Source: Pseudarcicella hirudinis
GTDB lineage: Bacteria > Bacteroidota > Bacteroidia > Cytophagales > Spirosomataceae
DNA: 64,000 nt
Assembly (NCBI RefSeq): GCF_900115665.1
Contig: NZ_FOXH01000019.1
Coordinates: 1 to 64,000, forward strand
Direction: 5' to 3'
Positions 27,801-37,910 of this stretch are shown here, piece after piece (position 1 is the stretch's first letter; every line of letters begins with the position of its first letter). Under the pieces are notes generated by a model, which was given only the letters and a program-made list of their open reading frames with translations, did not search any database and was not told the DNA's origin. Made by a program: the position numbers and the translations under genes.

Positions 27801-28209
27801 GGTTGCTGAAGCCGGGAGCCCGGAACTTTTTGAAGAAATTTTGAAAAAACTTCCGGTACTTGACAACGAAATTCTGAAGCAGCTTGCCGATAGCGTAGGT
27901 GGTGAAATGGATTTTGTTGTTTCAATCCTTGAAGGATTTGAAGAAGAAGCACTTGAACAGATCCGGAACGCGAAAACAGGTTTCCTGGAAAATGATTGCA
28001 GAGCTGTTCAAAGCGAGCTCCATACCCTGAAAGGAAATTCAGGCACATTGGGTGTAATGCGTCTGCATGAAATTACGAGACATATTGAAGTAAAAGCCAA
28101 AGTTTGTGATTTCAGGGATTTTGAAGAAGAAATCAGGATTCTGGAATCTGAATTTGAGGCGTTTCAGGAGGTTTACAGAGAATTGGCCCAAAAAGTATCG
28201 GAAAAGTAA
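24823..28209 (+). CDS. Hybrid sensor histidine kinase with PAS, GAF, receiver and HPt domains
   Basis: 1128 aa from ATG 24823; an in-frame TTG at 24787 overlaps the previous stop and is not favoured. Domains: PAS (about 50-165), PAS (about 170-290), GAF (about 300-445), PAS (about 450-575), HisKA with H605 in SHEIRTPMNG, HATPase with DSGIGI and FGGTGLGLAISKE, a receiver with phospho-acceptor D902 in LMDIQMPEMDG, and an HPt with H1067 in LHTLKGNSGT. No membrane segment is evident, so it is a cytosolic sensor. It holds a complete phosphorelay in one chain; the output regulator is not adjacent, although a lone CheY-like receiver is encoded at 57014. Confidence 0.93.
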   Translation: MRWSHKSKEQLITEIRHLKKELAVLENNDKANFFTPKAGFDIAKTVESLNLVGLILEADGNIVFCNTFTEKALGWTAEELVGQNFFDVLVPPSQREQRLDAFKTAMENGGIFGTKERTLLAKNGQTRYIELNSTIFNSAGEDQYLTIIGEDVTERRKVSEALTRSNSQLQDLVNNTSDLVQIISISGRFLYVNKSWQESMGYQSDELTSLKLKDVLHPDFAEDTLHKLERVKNGEKIPDFETVFRRKDGRRLYLSGSVNCRFEKDVPTAFRCIFHNSTAKVRAERATKLYSSIAQTTINSTNLDNLYENIHKELGEVIDVKNFFIAQYDPAKSFLYFPYYIDEYFDSRVHFTKRKLGNGLTEYAIMANQPLILQDVDIQRLAEEKKIYLYGVVPKVMLCVPLRIGDRVTGIIGVKSYERTNKYERKDLELLDFISRQVALAIERKQAEEALARETARLNAIFEGSSHLMWSVNRKMLLTSFNQEYSNLLASQINVRPQLTLSTESMGFRMLSAPDRRILEEKYKQAFKGFQQHFELQLETALGDEKWVEIYLNPILLNNDVIEEVSGIGRDITDLKKYQQDIVKAKDEAERSLKVKERFLANMSHEIRTPMNGVIGMIDLLNDTPLDIEQKDYVQTIKKSSETLLHILNDILDLAKIEAGKMVLHEAPLVFRDLFDRLLALFSQIAANKRNKIVCEFGENLPEFVIADETRLLQILSNLTSNALKFTENGVVRIKINLLEKRGKFNRLKVEVLDSGIGITRENLAILFNAFQQVDNSTTKTFGGTGLGLAISKELCRLMKGEIGVESELGEGSNFWFTVELKQTDISPSMMIRNNDEFHIVDHFKNYQPHLLLVDDNATNRKVASQILIKAGCKVITADSGMKAIELVKSSVNERFDLILMDIQMPEMDGIETTKRLREMEGAGLPPVVAMTAYAMKEDRDRFLSNGMNDYISKPIRAENLVRKVKEWVDKKLSVKTVTSVSDQEKPKSEENLVAEAGSPELFEEILKKLPVLDNEILKQLADSVGGEMDFVVSILEGFEEEALEQIRNAKTGFLENDCRAVQSELHTLKGNSGTLGVMRLHEITRHIEVKAKVCDFRDFEEEIRILESEFEAFQEVYRELAQKVSEK

Positions 28210-28734
28210 TAGAGATTTTGTAAGATAAAATTCAGGAGTTGACATAAATAAGGCACAGCATCCGGATGCTGTGCCTTTTGACTTTTAGGATTGGCGGTTC
28301 CATTGAGTCAATAAAATCAGCCATTGGTAATCTATGAGAGGCAAATAATTTTTAAAACTAAATTGCCCTGACTGACAATTAGTTATCCCGATATCCGTAG
28401 ATTAAGAAGTCTGATGTTGTGTTATGAGATAAAGATAGTTTATAAACCTGATTTTGCAACTTCTTTTGGGATAAACGGTGTTTTAAATAAGGTGAAAATA
28501 CCTATAAACCCCTGCAAATATTTCTTAATAGAAAGGTCGTTTCAATCAGCACCAGGTAAAAGGATGATATGATTTAAAAAAGCCATTGCGTCATTGTTTT
28601 GAATAAAATCCAGTCATTTCGTCCTGTTTTTCTGCAATAAATCTTTTAAAAACGGTCAAATTTTCCGAAAAAGCACTTTGGCTTTTGGTTTGTGGAAAAG
28701 TAAACATCTGAGTAATAACAAGACATTGATAAAA
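28210..28734. other. Intergenic region upstream of clpB, 525 bp
   Basis: It holds the terminator of the kinase gene at its start and otherwise only AT-rich DNA. The frame beginning at 28678 runs into clpB but has no coding character before the real start at 28735. No TAnnTTTG box was found, so clpB may rely on a different (heat-shock) promoter that I cannot recognise. Confidence 0.6.
28250..28280 (+). terminator. Terminator after the hybrid kinase gene
   Basis: AAGGCACAGCATCC immediately followed by GGATGCTGTGCCTT: a perfect 28-bp palindrome (effective 4-nt loop) with TT after it. Confidence 0.85.
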
Positions 28735-31335
28735 ATGAATTTCGATAAGTACACCACCAAAACCCAGGAAGTAATCCAGCAAGCAGCTTCGATTGCTTCA
28801 GCAGGCGGCCAGCAAGCCATTGAAACGGGGCATTTGCTGAAAGCCATTTTATCAGAAGATATGAACACTTCTTCTTTTTTACTGAAGAAGCTCGGTGTAA
28901 ATGCTAATCTGCTGAACACAAGATTAGAAAGCCTGATTAATGCTTATCCCAAAGTTTCGGGCGGGCAACCCTATTTATCCAATGAACTAGCCGCTGCCCT
29001 GCAGAAAGCAGAAGGCTTTATGAAGGAATTTAATGATGAATTTGTAAGCGTAGAACTTGTTCTTTTGGGAATTCTGGCAGGAAAAGATGCCGTTTCAACT
29101 TTGCTGAAAGAGAATGGTTTCAAGGAAAAAGAACTAAAATCCGCTATAAAGGAATTGAGAGGAAATAATAACGTGAAAGACCAAAACGCAGAAGCTACCT
29201 ATCGTTCTTTAGAAAGGTACTCAAAAAATTTAAATGAATTAGCCCGTTCCGGAAAGATTGATCCGGTAATCGGACGTGATGAGGAAATCAGGCGTGTGTT
29301 GCAGATTTTATCTCGTCGTACAAAAAACAACCCGATCCTTTTGGGTGAGCCAGGTGTCGGTAAAACCGCCATTGTCGAAGGCCTGGCTCAAAGAATTGTA
29401 GCCGGAGATGTTCCTGAAAATTTGAAATCAAAGACCATTATGTCGCTTGACATGGGTTTATTGATCGCCGGAGCGAAATACAAAGGTGAATTTGAAGAAC
29501 GTTTGAAAGCCGTTATCAAAGAAGTAATCGATGCTGAAGGTGAAATTATCTTGTTTATTGATGAGATTCATACCCTGGTTGGTGCGGGAGCGGGTGAAGG
29601 TGCGATGGATGCGGCCAACTTGCTGAAACCTGCGCTGGCTCGTGGAGAATTGCATGCAATCGGTGCCACAACGTTGAAAGAATATCAGAAATACATTGAG
29701 AAAGATAAAGCGCTGGAGCGTCGTTTCCAATCTGTGAACGTAGAAGAACCTGATGTTCAGGATGCGATTTCAATCTTAAGAGGTATTAAGGAAAAATATG
29801 AATTGCACCATGGCGTCAGGATTCAGGATGATGCGGTAATCGCAGCAGTGGAATTGTCAAACCGTTATATTTCAGACCGTTTTCTTCCGGATAAGGCCAT
29901 TGATTTAATGGATGAGGCTTCTGCCAAAATGCGATTGGAAATTGATTCCGTTCCTGAGGCAATTGATGATATTCAACGAAAAATCATGCAGCTGGAAATT
30001 GAAAGAGAGGCGATCAGAAGAGAGAATAATACGGAAAGACTTGCTGTTTTGAACAAAGAACTGGCTGATTTGCAGGAAAACAGAGATGCTTTGAGAGCGA
30101 AATGGCAAAGTGAGAAAAGCGTACTGGATGCCATTCGTGCGGAAAAGGAGAATATCGAACGTTTAAAACTGGAAGCAGAACAGGCAGAAAGAGCAGGAGA
30201 TTATGGAAAAGTTGCAGAAATCCGTTACGGAAGGTTGATTGAAAGTCAGAATAAATTTGCAGAACTTCAAAAGCAATCTGCCGGAGAAGGAAGTATGTTA
30301 CAGGAAGAAGTAACGGCTGAAAATATAGCAGAAGTAGTGGCAAAATGGACAGGAATTCCGGTAAGTAAAATGCTGCAAAGTGAAAGAGAAAAACTGCTTC
30401 ACCTGGAAAGAGAATTAGGAAAAAGAGTAGCGGGCCAGGAAGAAGCAATAGAAGCTGTATCGGATGCTGTTCGCCGCTCAAGAGCGGGAATGCAGGATCC
30501 GAAACGCCCGATCGGTTCGTTTATTTTTCTTGGAACGACCGGTGTCGGTAAAACCGAACTGGCAAAAGCCCTGGCCGAATATCTTTTCAATGATGACAGT
30601 GCGATGGTCAGAATAGATATGTCTGAATATCAGGAACGTCATGCGGTAAGCCGTCTGATCGGAGCGCCTCCGGGATACGTCGGATACGATGAAGGCGGAC
30701 AATTGACCGAAGCGGTAAGACGTAAACCTTATTCTGTAATTTTGCTGGACGAGATAGAAAAAGCACATCCGGATGTATGGAATACTATGCTCCAGGTGCT
30801 TGACGAGGGCCGTTTGACTGATAATAAAGGAAGAATTGCCAATTTCAAGAACACGATTATCATCATGACTTCAAATATAGGAAGCCATATTATTCAGGAA
30901 AAAATGACTGAAATGGAGGGCTGGAATAATCATCTGGTGATGGAACAGGCAAAAACAGAAGTAATGACACTGTTGAAACAAGTAGTCAGACCGGAGTTTT
31001 TGAATCGTGTGGATGAAATTGTAATGTTTGAACCTTTGACACAGAAAAACATTCGCAAAATTGTCAATATTCAGTTCAGACAGATTCAAAAACGGTTGGA
31101 GGAACAAGGGATTACGCTTGAAGCTTCAGACGAAGTACTTGATAAATTTGCTGAGGAAGGATTTGATCCTGCCTTTGGTGCAAGACCTTTGAAGAGGGTT
31201 CTTCAAAAACAGATTCTCAATGAGCTTTCAAAAGCGATTTTATCAGGATCTATCAATAAAGATGCGGTAATAATGATAGAATTGGCAGAGGGGGGCACTT
31301 TAAGATTTGAGAATGTAGGGAAAGTGGAGATGTAA
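28735..31335 (+). CDS. clpB: ATP-dependent disaggregase ClpB
   Basis: 866 aa from ATG 28735 ([12 protein letters not shown]), which fits the family's N-terminus. It has the Clp N domain (about 1-145), the first AAA+ module with GEPGVGKTA, a long M-domain coiled coil (about 400-530), the second AAA+ module with GTTGVGKTE, and the C-terminal D2-small domain. ClpB with DnaK rescues aggregated proteins after heat stress. The length and motif order are standard. Confidence 0.97.
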   Translation: MNFDKYTTKTQEVIQQAASIASAGGQQAIETGHLLKAILSEDMNTSSFLLKKLGVNANLLNTRLESLINAYPKVSGGQPYLSNELAAALQKAEGFMKEFNDEFVSVELVLLGILAGKDAVSTLLKENGFKEKELKSAIKELRGNNNVKDQNAEATYRSLERYSKNLNELARSGKIDPVIGRDEEIRRVLQILSRRTKNNPILLGEPGVGKTAIVEGLAQRIVAGDVPENLKSKTIMSLDMGLLIAGAKYKGEFEERLKAVIKEVIDAEGEIILFIDEIHTLVGAGAGEGAMDAANLLKPALARGELHAIGATTLKEYQKYIEKDKALERRFQSVNVEEPDVQDAISILRGIKEKYELHHGVRIQDDAVIAAVELSNRYISDRFLPDKAIDLMDEASAKMRLEIDSVPEAIDDIQRKIMQLEIEREAIRRENNTERLAVLNKELADLQENRDALRAKWQSEKSVLDAIRAEKENIERLKLEAEQAERAGDYGKVAEIRYGRLIESQNKFAELQKQSAGEGSMLQEEVTAENIAEVVAKWTGIPVSKMLQSEREKLLHLERELGKRVAGQEEAIEAVSDAVRRSRAGMQDPKRPIGSFIFLGTTGVGKTELAKALAEYLFNDDSAMVRIDMSEYQERHAVSRLIGAPPGYVGYDEGGQLTEAVRRKPYSVILLDEIEKAHPDVWNTMLQVLDEGRLTDNKGRIANFKNTIIIMTSNIGSHIIQEKMTEMEGWNNHLVMEQAKTEVMTLLKQVVRPEFLNRVDEIVMFEPLTQKNIRKIVNIQFRQIQKRLEEQGITLEASDEVLDKFAEEGFDPAFGARPLKRVLQKQILNELSKAILSGSINKDAVIMIELAEGGTLRFENVGKVEM

Positions 31336-31358
31336 AATTAAAAATAGCATGTAGTAAC

Positions 31359-31388
31359 AGAGGTCAGGCCGTTAAGTCTGACCTCTTT
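31359..31388 (+). terminator. Terminator of clpB
   Basis: AGAGGTCAG (31359-31367) pairs with CTGACCTCT (31378-31386), followed by TTTTG. It lies in the gap between clpB and the convergent flavin oxidoreductase gene. Confidence 0.85.
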
Positions 31389-31405
31389 TGTTTTCAGTGG
31401 ATTTC

Positions 31406-32401
31406 TTAAGGTTTCGCCCATTCATTTCTGATATCGGCTAAAATCTCATAAGAACGTAATCTTGCCTGATGATCAAATATCTGGGAAGTAATAATAATTT
31501 CGTCAGGCTCAATATCTTCCATGATCTGCTGCAACTGCATTTTTGCATACTCTTTGTCACCGACTATGGCATATTGAAGTGCCTGATCTACCCCAAATCT
31601 TTCCATGGGAGTCCAATACGAATCCATACTTTTCACCGGAGGAGGAATTTGTCCGGCACTTCCTCTTCTGATGTACGTGAATTGTCTTTGTACAGAAGTA
31701 AAATGAAAAGCAGCCTCTTCTTTAGTATCTGCCACAGAAGCGCCGAGCCCCATCATGAAATAGGGTTTCGACAGAAATTCGGATGGTTCGAACTGATTTC
31801 TGTAAATCTGTAAGGCCATTTTAAGATCTTTCGGGGCAAAATGCGAAGCAAAAGAATAAGGTAGTCCTAGCTTTGCAGCCAGTTTAGCTCCGAAAAGGCT
31901 GGAACCAAGTATCCAGACGGGAACATGAAGACCTGCACCCGGTACTGCACGCAGCGTTTGTTGTTCCTCTTCTTCCTGAAAATATTCCAGTAAGGTCATT
32001 AGATCATGTGGAAAAGTATTATTGGTCTCCATATCTCTTCTTAAAGCCCTTGCTGTATCCATATCAGCACCCGGAGCTCTTCCTACTCCAAGGTCGATTC
32101 TCCCCGGATAAAGAGATTCTAAAGTGCCAAACTGTTCTGCAATAACCAAAGGAGAGTGATTGGGTAACATAATCCCACCAGAACCTACACGGATAGTGTT
32201 AGTTCCGGCCGCCACGTAGCCGATTACTACCGAAGTTGCGGCACTGGCGATACCCGGCATATTATGATGTTCGGCCATCCAGTAGCGATTGTATCCCCAC
32301 TTCTCAGCATTTTGAGCAAGATTCAGGGTATTTTGAAAGGCCTGTGCCGCAGTACTTCCTTCAAAAATGGGAGAAAGGTCTAGTATTGAAAATGGAATCA
32401 T
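31406..32401 (-). CDS. Luciferase-like (LLM class) flavin-dependent oxidoreductase
   Basis: 331 aa. The N-terminal beta-strand block S-I-L-D-L-S-P, the [10 protein letters not shown] motif, the [13 protein letters not shown] glycine-rich stretch and [11 protein letters not shown] are typical of the bacterial luciferase-like family that resembles E. coli YhbW. These proteins use reduced flavin to oxidise organic substrates; the substrate is not predictable. It is a single gene convergent with clpB. Confidence 0.9.
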   Translation of the reverse strand: MIPFSILDLSPIFEGSTAAQAFQNTLNLAQNAEKWGYNRYWMAEHHNMPGIASAATSVVIGYVAAGTNTIRVGSGGIMLPNHSPLVIAEQFGTLESLYPGRIDLGVGRAPGADMDTARALRRDMETNNTFPHDLMTLLEYFQEEEEQQTLRAVPGAGLHVPVWILGSSLFGAKLAAKLGLPYSFASHFAPKDLKMALQIYRNQFEPSEFLSKPYFMMGLGASVADTKEEAAFHFTSVQRQFTYIRRGSAGQIPPPVKSMDSYWTPMERFGVDQALQYAIVGDKEYAKMQLQQIMEDIEPDEIIITSQIFDHQARLRSYEILADIRNEWAKP

Positions 32402-32788
32402 TGTTTTTTTTTCTAAATGATGATAAAGCAGCCCGTCTTTAACGGATTCTGATAATACCTGTGTTCTGCTGCCTGATTAGAAAAATGAGAAATAACCGGT
32501 TCTGGTTCCCGGAAATGAATCTGATTATCGATGAAACCTGCTTTCAATAAGGTAGGCTGCTATATTTTGAAGGAATTTTAGTTTTTTCGAAGCCTTACTC
32601 AGGAAAATAAAACTTATGCACTGCCCTTTTTATACCTTATTATTTCAAAAGATATTCCTTAAAAACACTGATTTTAGTGATGTTCATATAATAAAACACG
32701 GTATTTATTGTAATATCTTGCTGATTTAGCTTTATTGCAAACATAATCCTTTAGCTTCCTGATACTATTAAACCCCTTGCAGATTATT
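32402..32788. other. Intergenic region upstream of the TonB receptor, 387 bp
   Basis: No coding frame and no terminator. AT-rich DNA with several TATT/TTTA runs; a TAGCTTTA box near 32727 only partly matches the -7 consensus. It separates the divergent oxidoreductase and TonB-receptor genes and must hold both promoters. Confidence 0.5.
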
Positions 32789-35350
32789 ATGAAACAGAAA
32801 TTATTACTCATTTTCGGATTAATTATTCTTACTTTTTCTTCGGGAAAAGCACAGCAATTGATTACCGGTAAAATATCCGAAAAGAACGGAAGTCCCATCG
32901 TCGGTGCGACAATTCTGGAAAAAGGAAGTTCAAATGGAACTTCTACGAATGGAAATGGTGCATTTTCACTGAAAGTTAACAAATCAAAAACCCGCCTTGT
33001 GATTTCTTCAGTCGGATTCCAGACAATCGAGATTGATGCCTCACCCGGGACGGAGGTTTCGCTGGTTTTGGAAGAAAGCTCAGTGAATCTGGATGCGGTA
33101 CAGGTAGTTGGTACCAGAAGTTTGAACCGTTCCGCCACTGAAACTCCTGTACCGGTAGATATTATCCCGATTCAGCAGGTTACCAATTCAGTTGGTCAGG
33201 TAGATCTGAACCAGATACTTCAATACGTTGCCCCATCTTTTAACTCCAATCGCCAGACTGGTTCGGATGGTGCTGACCACGTTGACCCTGCTACACTAAG
33301 AGGTCTGGGTCCGGACCAGACGCTTGTGCTCATTAATGGAAAAAGAAGGCATCAATCAGCTTTGATTTACCTTTTTGGTACCCGCGGACGAGGAAATACC
33401 GGAACAGATTTAAATACCATTCCGGCTTCCGCCATTGATAGGATCGAAATCCTGAGAGATGGGGCCGCTGCGCAATATGGTTCCGATGCTATTGCCGGAG
33501 TAATTAATATTGTGTTGAAAACAGATGTGGAAAAATTGACAGGAGGAGTGAACACCGGAATTTATGACAAAGGTGATGGAAAAATGATTAATGCTTATGC
33601 TAATTATGGCGTAAAAGTAGGAGAGAAGGGCGTAATCAATTTTACGGTTGATTATTTAGGAAGGGGAAAAACCAATCGCCCGTCTGTTCCGGATGGTCCG
33701 CGCGCTTATTTCGGAGATGCCTCGGCACAGAATACTTCCGTTTTTGTCAATTCTAAAATTCCGGTCGGACAAAAATCAGAGTTTTATTTCTTTGGAGGAT
33801 ATAGCTACAGATTTTCAGATTCTTATGCCTGGACAAGAACTGCAAAAATTGATACCGGAGATGTGAATGTAGGTACGATGGATAATCCCAGAAACGTTAA
33901 GGAAATCTATCCCAATGGATTTACACCAAGAATTCAGGCTACGATTAATGACGCTTCAGGTTCAGTAGGTTTAAGAACTAAATTTGGCGCCTGGGATGCT
34001 GATTTCAATACAACCTACGGTTCAAACAGATTTCATTATACGGTAGACGGAACGTTAAATGCTTCATTGGGAGTAAGTTCTCCCACTCATTTTGACGCAG
34101 GAGGCTTTGGGTTTAGCCAGCATACAATCGGAGCGAATTTTACCAGAAATTTTGCAGATATAGCCTCCGGATTTAACCTCGCATTCGGTTCTGAATTCAG
34201 AAGAGATGCTTATGATATTGTAGCGGGAGAGGAGGGATCCTGGAAACAATATCCTACGGCAGATAACAGACCGGGTGGTTCACAGGGTTTTCCGGGCTTT
34301 CAGCCTTCAAATGTATTAGATGTTTCCAGAACAAATATCGCCGGGTATCTGGACACAGAACTTGATGTGACAAAGCATTTCCTTGTATCAGGTGCGGTTC
34401 GTTTTGAAAACTACAGTGATTTTGGAAGTACGTTTAACTATAAACTGGCAACGCGTCTTAAATTGTCAGATGCTATTTCTTTCAGAGGTTCTTATAGTAC
34501 CGGTTTCAGAGCGCCATCTCTGGCACAGCGCTATTTCAATACCACCTTTACAAATTTTGCAGGTGGGGTAGCCGTTGACCAGATTATCGCCAATAATGAA
34601 AGTGTTATCGCTCAGACAGTGGGTATTCCTAAATTAAAGCAGGAAACCTCTCAAAATGCCAGTATCGGTTTTACTGCAAAACCTGCTTCAAACTTTAACG
34701 TAACCGTTGATGCGTATCTGATTAATATCAAGGACAGAATTGTATTAACCGGAACATTTAGTGATCAGGATGATGCAATCGGGAGTATTCTGAAAAAAAT
34801 GAATGTCGGAAATGCTCAGTTCTTTACCAATGCTCTTGACACTAAAACGTATGGTCTGGATGTTATTTTAACCCATCAGGCTTATGTAGGAAGCGGACGC
34901 CTAACAACCTCTTTTGCAGGGAATTTTAATTCTATGGAATTAGGTACAGTAAAAACGACAGCGAAACTGGCCGGAAAAGAAGATACTTATCTGGATGCCC
35001 GCGAGAAAGCGTTTATTCTGGCATCTGCTCCTAAGAGCAAACTTAATTTAACATTGGATTACAAAATCCACAGATTCAATACAAATTTAAGATTAGTTCA
35101 TTTCGCTGCCGTTGATCTGGTAAACTACAATTATGTAATCAATCATTACAGCGCAAAAATGACTACAGACCTTGCTTTTGGATATGAGCTGAGTAAGAAT
35201 TATACTTTGTCGATTGGCAGTACAAATATTTTTGATGTTTATCCGGACAAACAGGATCCGTTTAATACTGAGACAGGCGGCATGTGGGATCCGGTACAAA
35301 TGGGCTCAGCCGGACGTTTTTATTTTGCCAGATTAAGGTTTAAATTCTAA
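32789..35350 (+). CDS. TonB-dependent outer-membrane receptor
   Basis: 853 aa from ATG 32789 (an upstream TTG at 32777 is not needed). A signal peptide ends at G-K-A-Q, then a carboxypeptidase-like N-terminal domain (about 25-105), a plug (about 110-245) with V-D-P-A-T-L-R-G-L-G and G-A-A-A-Q-Y-G-S-D-A-I-A-G-V-I-N-I-V-L, and a 22-strand type barrel ending F-A-R-L-R-F-K-F. It imports a large or scarce ligand using TonB energy. No SusD gene follows, so it is not a polysaccharide-utilisation pair; a siderophore, vitamin or small peptide ligand is possible. A LytTR regulator and kinase lie next, convergent. Confidence 0.93.
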   Translation: MKQKLLLIFGLIILTFSSGKAQQLITGKISEKNGSPIVGATILEKGSSNGTSTNGNGAFSLKVNKSKTRLVISSVGFQTIEIDASPGTEVSLVLEESSVNLDAVQVVGTRSLNRSATETPVPVDIIPIQQVTNSVGQVDLNQILQYVAPSFNSNRQTGSDGADHVDPATLRGLGPDQTLVLINGKRRHQSALIYLFGTRGRGNTGTDLNTIPASAIDRIEILRDGAAAQYGSDAIAGVINIVLKTDVEKLTGGVNTGIYDKGDGKMINAYANYGVKVGEKGVINFTVDYLGRGKTNRPSVPDGPRAYFGDASAQNTSVFVNSKIPVGQKSEFYFFGGYSYRFSDSYAWTRTAKIDTGDVNVGTMDNPRNVKEIYPNGFTPRIQATINDASGSVGLRTKFGAWDADFNTTYGSNRFHYTVDGTLNASLGVSSPTHFDAGGFGFSQHTIGANFTRNFADIASGFNLAFGSEFRRDAYDIVAGEEGSWKQYPTADNRPGGSQGFPGFQPSNVLDVSRTNIAGYLDTELDVTKHFLVSGAVRFENYSDFGSTFNYKLATRLKLSDAISFRGSYSTGFRAPSLAQRYFNTTFTNFAGGVAVDQIIANNESVIAQTVGIPKLKQETSQNASIGFTAKPASNFNVTVDAYLINIKDRIVLTGTFSDQDDAIGSILKKMNVGNAQFFTNALDTKTYGLDVILTHQAYVGSGRLTTSFAGNFNSMELGTVKTTAKLAGKEDTYLDAREKAFILASAPKSKLNLTLDYKIHRFNTNLRLVHFAAVDLVNYNYVINHYSAKMTTDLAFGYELSKNYTLSIGSTNIFDVYPDKQDPFNTETGGMWDPVQMGSAGRFYFARLRFKF

Positions 35351-35372
35351 AATAATACTAATTTTCACAAAG

Positions 35373-35411
35373 AATCCCAGACAACCTCATGGTATCTGGG
35401 ATTTCTGCTTT
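35373..35411 (+). terminator. Hairpin between convergent TonB receptor and LytTR genes
   Basis: AATCCCAGA (35373-35381) pairs with TCTGGGATT (35395-35403), then a moderately T-rich stretch. Probably a terminator, possibly for both strands. Confidence 0.6.
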
Positions 35412-35432
35412 ATTGTTTTCCGGATTGATTAC

Positions 35433-36128
35433 TCAGCTGCCTGCGATAATATTTTTTATTTCCTGAACTTTTTCCTCAAAAGAAACTCCGATCGGAATTT
35501 CGGTCGTTCCGATCCAGATGCTTTGGCGACTGATTTTGTTGATTTTCCCGATGGGAACAATATAAGAGCGGTGAATACGCATAAATTGGTTTAGAGGTAA
35601 GAGATTTAATACTTCGGTAATGGTTTGCCGTGAAAGTAATTTTCTGGTTTTCAGAACAAAGGTCATGTAATTGCCTGCTGCTTCGATGTACGAAATCTCA
35701 TCCAGCATCACTTTTTCTTCTTCGTATCCGGTTTTGATAAAAATATAATCTTTGGCTTCTCCGGAGTAAGCCCTTTTGAAATCAAGCGCTTTATTGCAGG
35801 ATTTAGTAAAACGAGCCAGTGAGAAAGGTTTTAACAGAAAATCTATGGCATCTAATTCAAATCCTTCCACAGCATATTCCGAATAAGCTGTGGTAAAAAT
35901 AACCATAGGTACTTTCTGAAGACAGTTGATGAATTCAATACCGGAAATATCCGGCATTTTAATATCCAGAAATATCAGGTCGATCTTATGCTGTTTCAGA
36001 AAAGTAATGGCCTCAAAAGCATCTGTAAATGAAGCCGCTAATTCCACGAAAGGTACTTTTGAGGCGAATATCTGAACCACTTCCAATGCCAGGGGTTCAT
36101 CGTCAATAGCGATAGCTGTTATTTTCAT
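35433..36128 (-). CDS. LytTR-type response regulator
   Basis: 231 aa: a receiver domain (about 1-120) with the DD pair in A-I-D-D-E-P, the phospho-acceptor Asp in I-F-L-D-I-K-M-P and the conserved Lys in L-K-P-F, then a LytTR DNA-binding domain (about 135-230) with F-M-R-I-H-R-S-Y-I-V. It is encoded 15 bp after its histidine kinase gene and is surely its partner. Targets are likely nearby promoters with paired LytTR sites, which I could not identify. Confidence 0.95.
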   Translation of the reverse strand: MKITAIAIDDEPLALEVVQIFASKVPFVELAASFTDAFEAITFLKQHKIDLIFLDIKMPDISGIEFINCLQKVPMVIFTTAYSEYAVEGFELDAIDFLLKPFSLARFTKSCNKALDFKRAYSGEAKDYIFIKTGYEEEKVMLDEISYIEAAGNYMTFVLKTRKLLSRQTITEVLNLLPLNQFMRIHRSYIVPIGKINKISRQSIWIGTTEIPIGVSFEEKVQEIKNIIAGS

Positions 36129-36143
36129 ATGCCGGTATTAAAA

Positions 36144-37715
36144 TTATATAGCCAGAACAAGAGATATAAAGAAATCATGATCAGATGATTGAATATCAAG
36201 GGAATAACGATCCGGGTATATCAGGTCGAGCCGCTTTTTTACATTGTCCAGGCCAACACCACTGTGTTCTTTTTCCGGATCATGCTCGTTTTTCTGAAAA
36301 AAGCTATTGTGTACTTTAAAGTACAGTTTGTCCGGATCATAGGTAAGTGTAATATAAATCCAGGAAGGTTTTCTGAAACTTATACCATGTTTGAATGCAT
36401 TTTCCACGAAGGGATTCAGAAGCATGGGAGTGATAAAAATTGACCGTTCCGGTTCCTGAATATTAATCTTGATTTCTACAGAATGCGATTCATCCAGTCT
36501 CATACGCTGAATGTCAATATAATTGTATAAATATTCTATCTCTTTGCGAATGGGAATCCCTTTCTGATGGTTTTCATGTAACATAAACCGCATCATATCT
36601 CCCAGTTTTTGAATGCCTTCGGAGGTTTTTTCTGCATTTTCCTTCAAAGCAACAGCATAAAGTGTATTCAGGGCATTGAACAAAAAGTGAGGATTAATCT
36701 GTGAATGTAATGAACTCAATTTGGCAGAAGAAAGAGAAACTTCTGTTTCAAGTTGTCCTTTTTCCCGGATATTAACCCGTCTGATATAAGCTATTGCCAC
36801 CGAAGCAATCAGTGCTATAGTGAAAAGCAGAACAGAAGTTTGTGGTCTGCTATAATCAAACTGATTGATAATGCCCCAGATAAACATGGCTCCCAAAAAA
36901 CTGAAGCAAATAAACAGGAATATATTTGTTAAGAATTTCTGAGATTTCGGGGTTTGAATATACGGGAAAACCTGATCCAGAAAATAGGATTGCAATAGAT
37001 AAACCAGGCCGGATAAAAGAGAAAATATAATCAGATTCTGCATTCCTGAATGTCTCATATTCCGGGTAATATTCCAGAAAGTGTATGGCAACTTTCCGAT
37101 GAGCGCAAACATTATCAGGAATATCATGGCGGTGCCCAGCATAAAATAACTGATGTAGCGATAGTTTTTTTCTTTTTCCTGTAACAGCCTTTCATGCAGA
37201 AAGTAGAATGACTGACTAAGAAATTCGTATATGGCCAGAAATATCAGGACAACAAAGGTTCCGGTTAATACAAAAAGCTTCCGGTAATTTGAAAAGACGA
37301 CAAAACCTGTTATTGACCCGTTATAATGTGTTGATATTCTGTAATACATGCGAAAATAATCATGCAGAAAGATGCTCAGAAAACAGAGCAGCAGTAAAGT
37401 TCCGCCGGAAATGAACCATAATTTTTCCTTGGATTTTCCAGCCCTGATGGAAGGATAAAAGATATAATGAGAGACATACCAGGCACAAAAGTAGAAAAGA
37501 CCGCCTAAAATAATGGGAATTGTTGTGTTGACAAAAAAATCATAATGCCTTAAATCAAATAGTACTTTCTCAAAACTTATTTGATTTTCCTGAACATTTT
37601 TTACATCAGACAGAAAAATACTTTCTGCTGCAAAAATGGTTCGTTGAATATAATAGACGAATAGTATTAAAATGAAATAGAATTCGAACTTCCTGATTTT
37701 ATGTATTTCTTCCAT
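36144..37715 (-). CDS. LytS/YehU-family membrane histidine kinase
   Basis: 523 aa with eight or so hydrophobic segments in residues 10-310, then the His_kinase domain with S-Q-I-N-P-H-F-L-F-N-A-L-N, whose His is the phosphorylation site, and a C-terminal HATPase with N-x-F-V-E-N-A-F-K-H-G and a G-V-G-L-D-N-V motif. It phosphorylates the LytTR regulator encoded directly downstream. The membrane part has no recognised ligand domain. Confidence 0.93.
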   Translation of the reverse strand: MEEIHKIRKFEFYFILILFVYYIQRTIFAAESIFLSDVKNVQENQISFEKVLFDLRHYDFFVNTTIPIILGGLFYFCAWYVSHYIFYPSIRAGKSKEKLWFISGGTLLLLCFLSIFLHDYFRMYYRISTHYNGSITGFVVFSNYRKLFVLTGTFVVLIFLAIYEFLSQSFYFLHERLLQEKEKNYRYISYFMLGTAMIFLIMFALIGKLPYTFWNITRNMRHSGMQNLIIFSLLSGLVYLLQSYFLDQVFPYIQTPKSQKFLTNIFLFICFSFLGAMFIWGIINQFDYSRPQTSVLLFTIALIASVAIAYIRRVNIREKGQLETEVSLSSAKLSSLHSQINPHFLFNALNTLYAVALKENAEKTSEGIQKLGDMMRFMLHENHQKGIPIRKEIEYLYNYIDIQRMRLDESHSVEIKINIQEPERSIFITPMLLNPFVENAFKHGISFRKPSWIYITLTYDPDKLYFKVHNSFFQKNEHDPEKEHSGVGLDNVKKRLDLIYPDRYSLDIQSSDHDFFISLVLAI

Positions 37716-37734
37716 AGTTTTGACTTTCTTTGTT

Positions 37735-37742
37735 CAAAAGTA
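37735..37742 (-). promoter_or_regulatory. Candidate -7 box of the kinase/LytTR operon
   Basis: On the minus strand the bases read TACTTTTG (TAnnTTTG), 20 bp before the kinase ATG. No TTTG at the right distance upstream. Confidence 0.4.
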
Positions 37743-37827
37743 ATAAGAGAAAGTAGACGCCTGTTATAAATGTGCCGGATGCATTAAAAAATGGGGTAAG
37801 TTTTCAGGAAAGATATGCCCCGGCTTT

Positions 37828-37870
37828 TAAAAATAAATAGTCGCCACCTGTCTGAACAAGTGACGACTAT
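37828..37870 (-). terminator. Terminator of the SRPBCC gene
   Basis: On the minus strand an 11-bp stem with one mismatch (ATAGTCGTCAC / GTGGCGACTAT) is followed by TTTATTTTT. It lies 40 bp past the SRPBCC stop codon. Confidence 0.8.
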
Positions 37871-37910
37871 CTGAAACGTATAAATTACCTGGTATGTTAA
37901 GTTAAAAGTA

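Noticed and set aside
27572-28048. 158-aa minus-strand frame inside the hybrid kinase gene
   Set aside because: It overlaps the receiver/HPt region, whose motifs are clear on the plus strand. It is a shadow.
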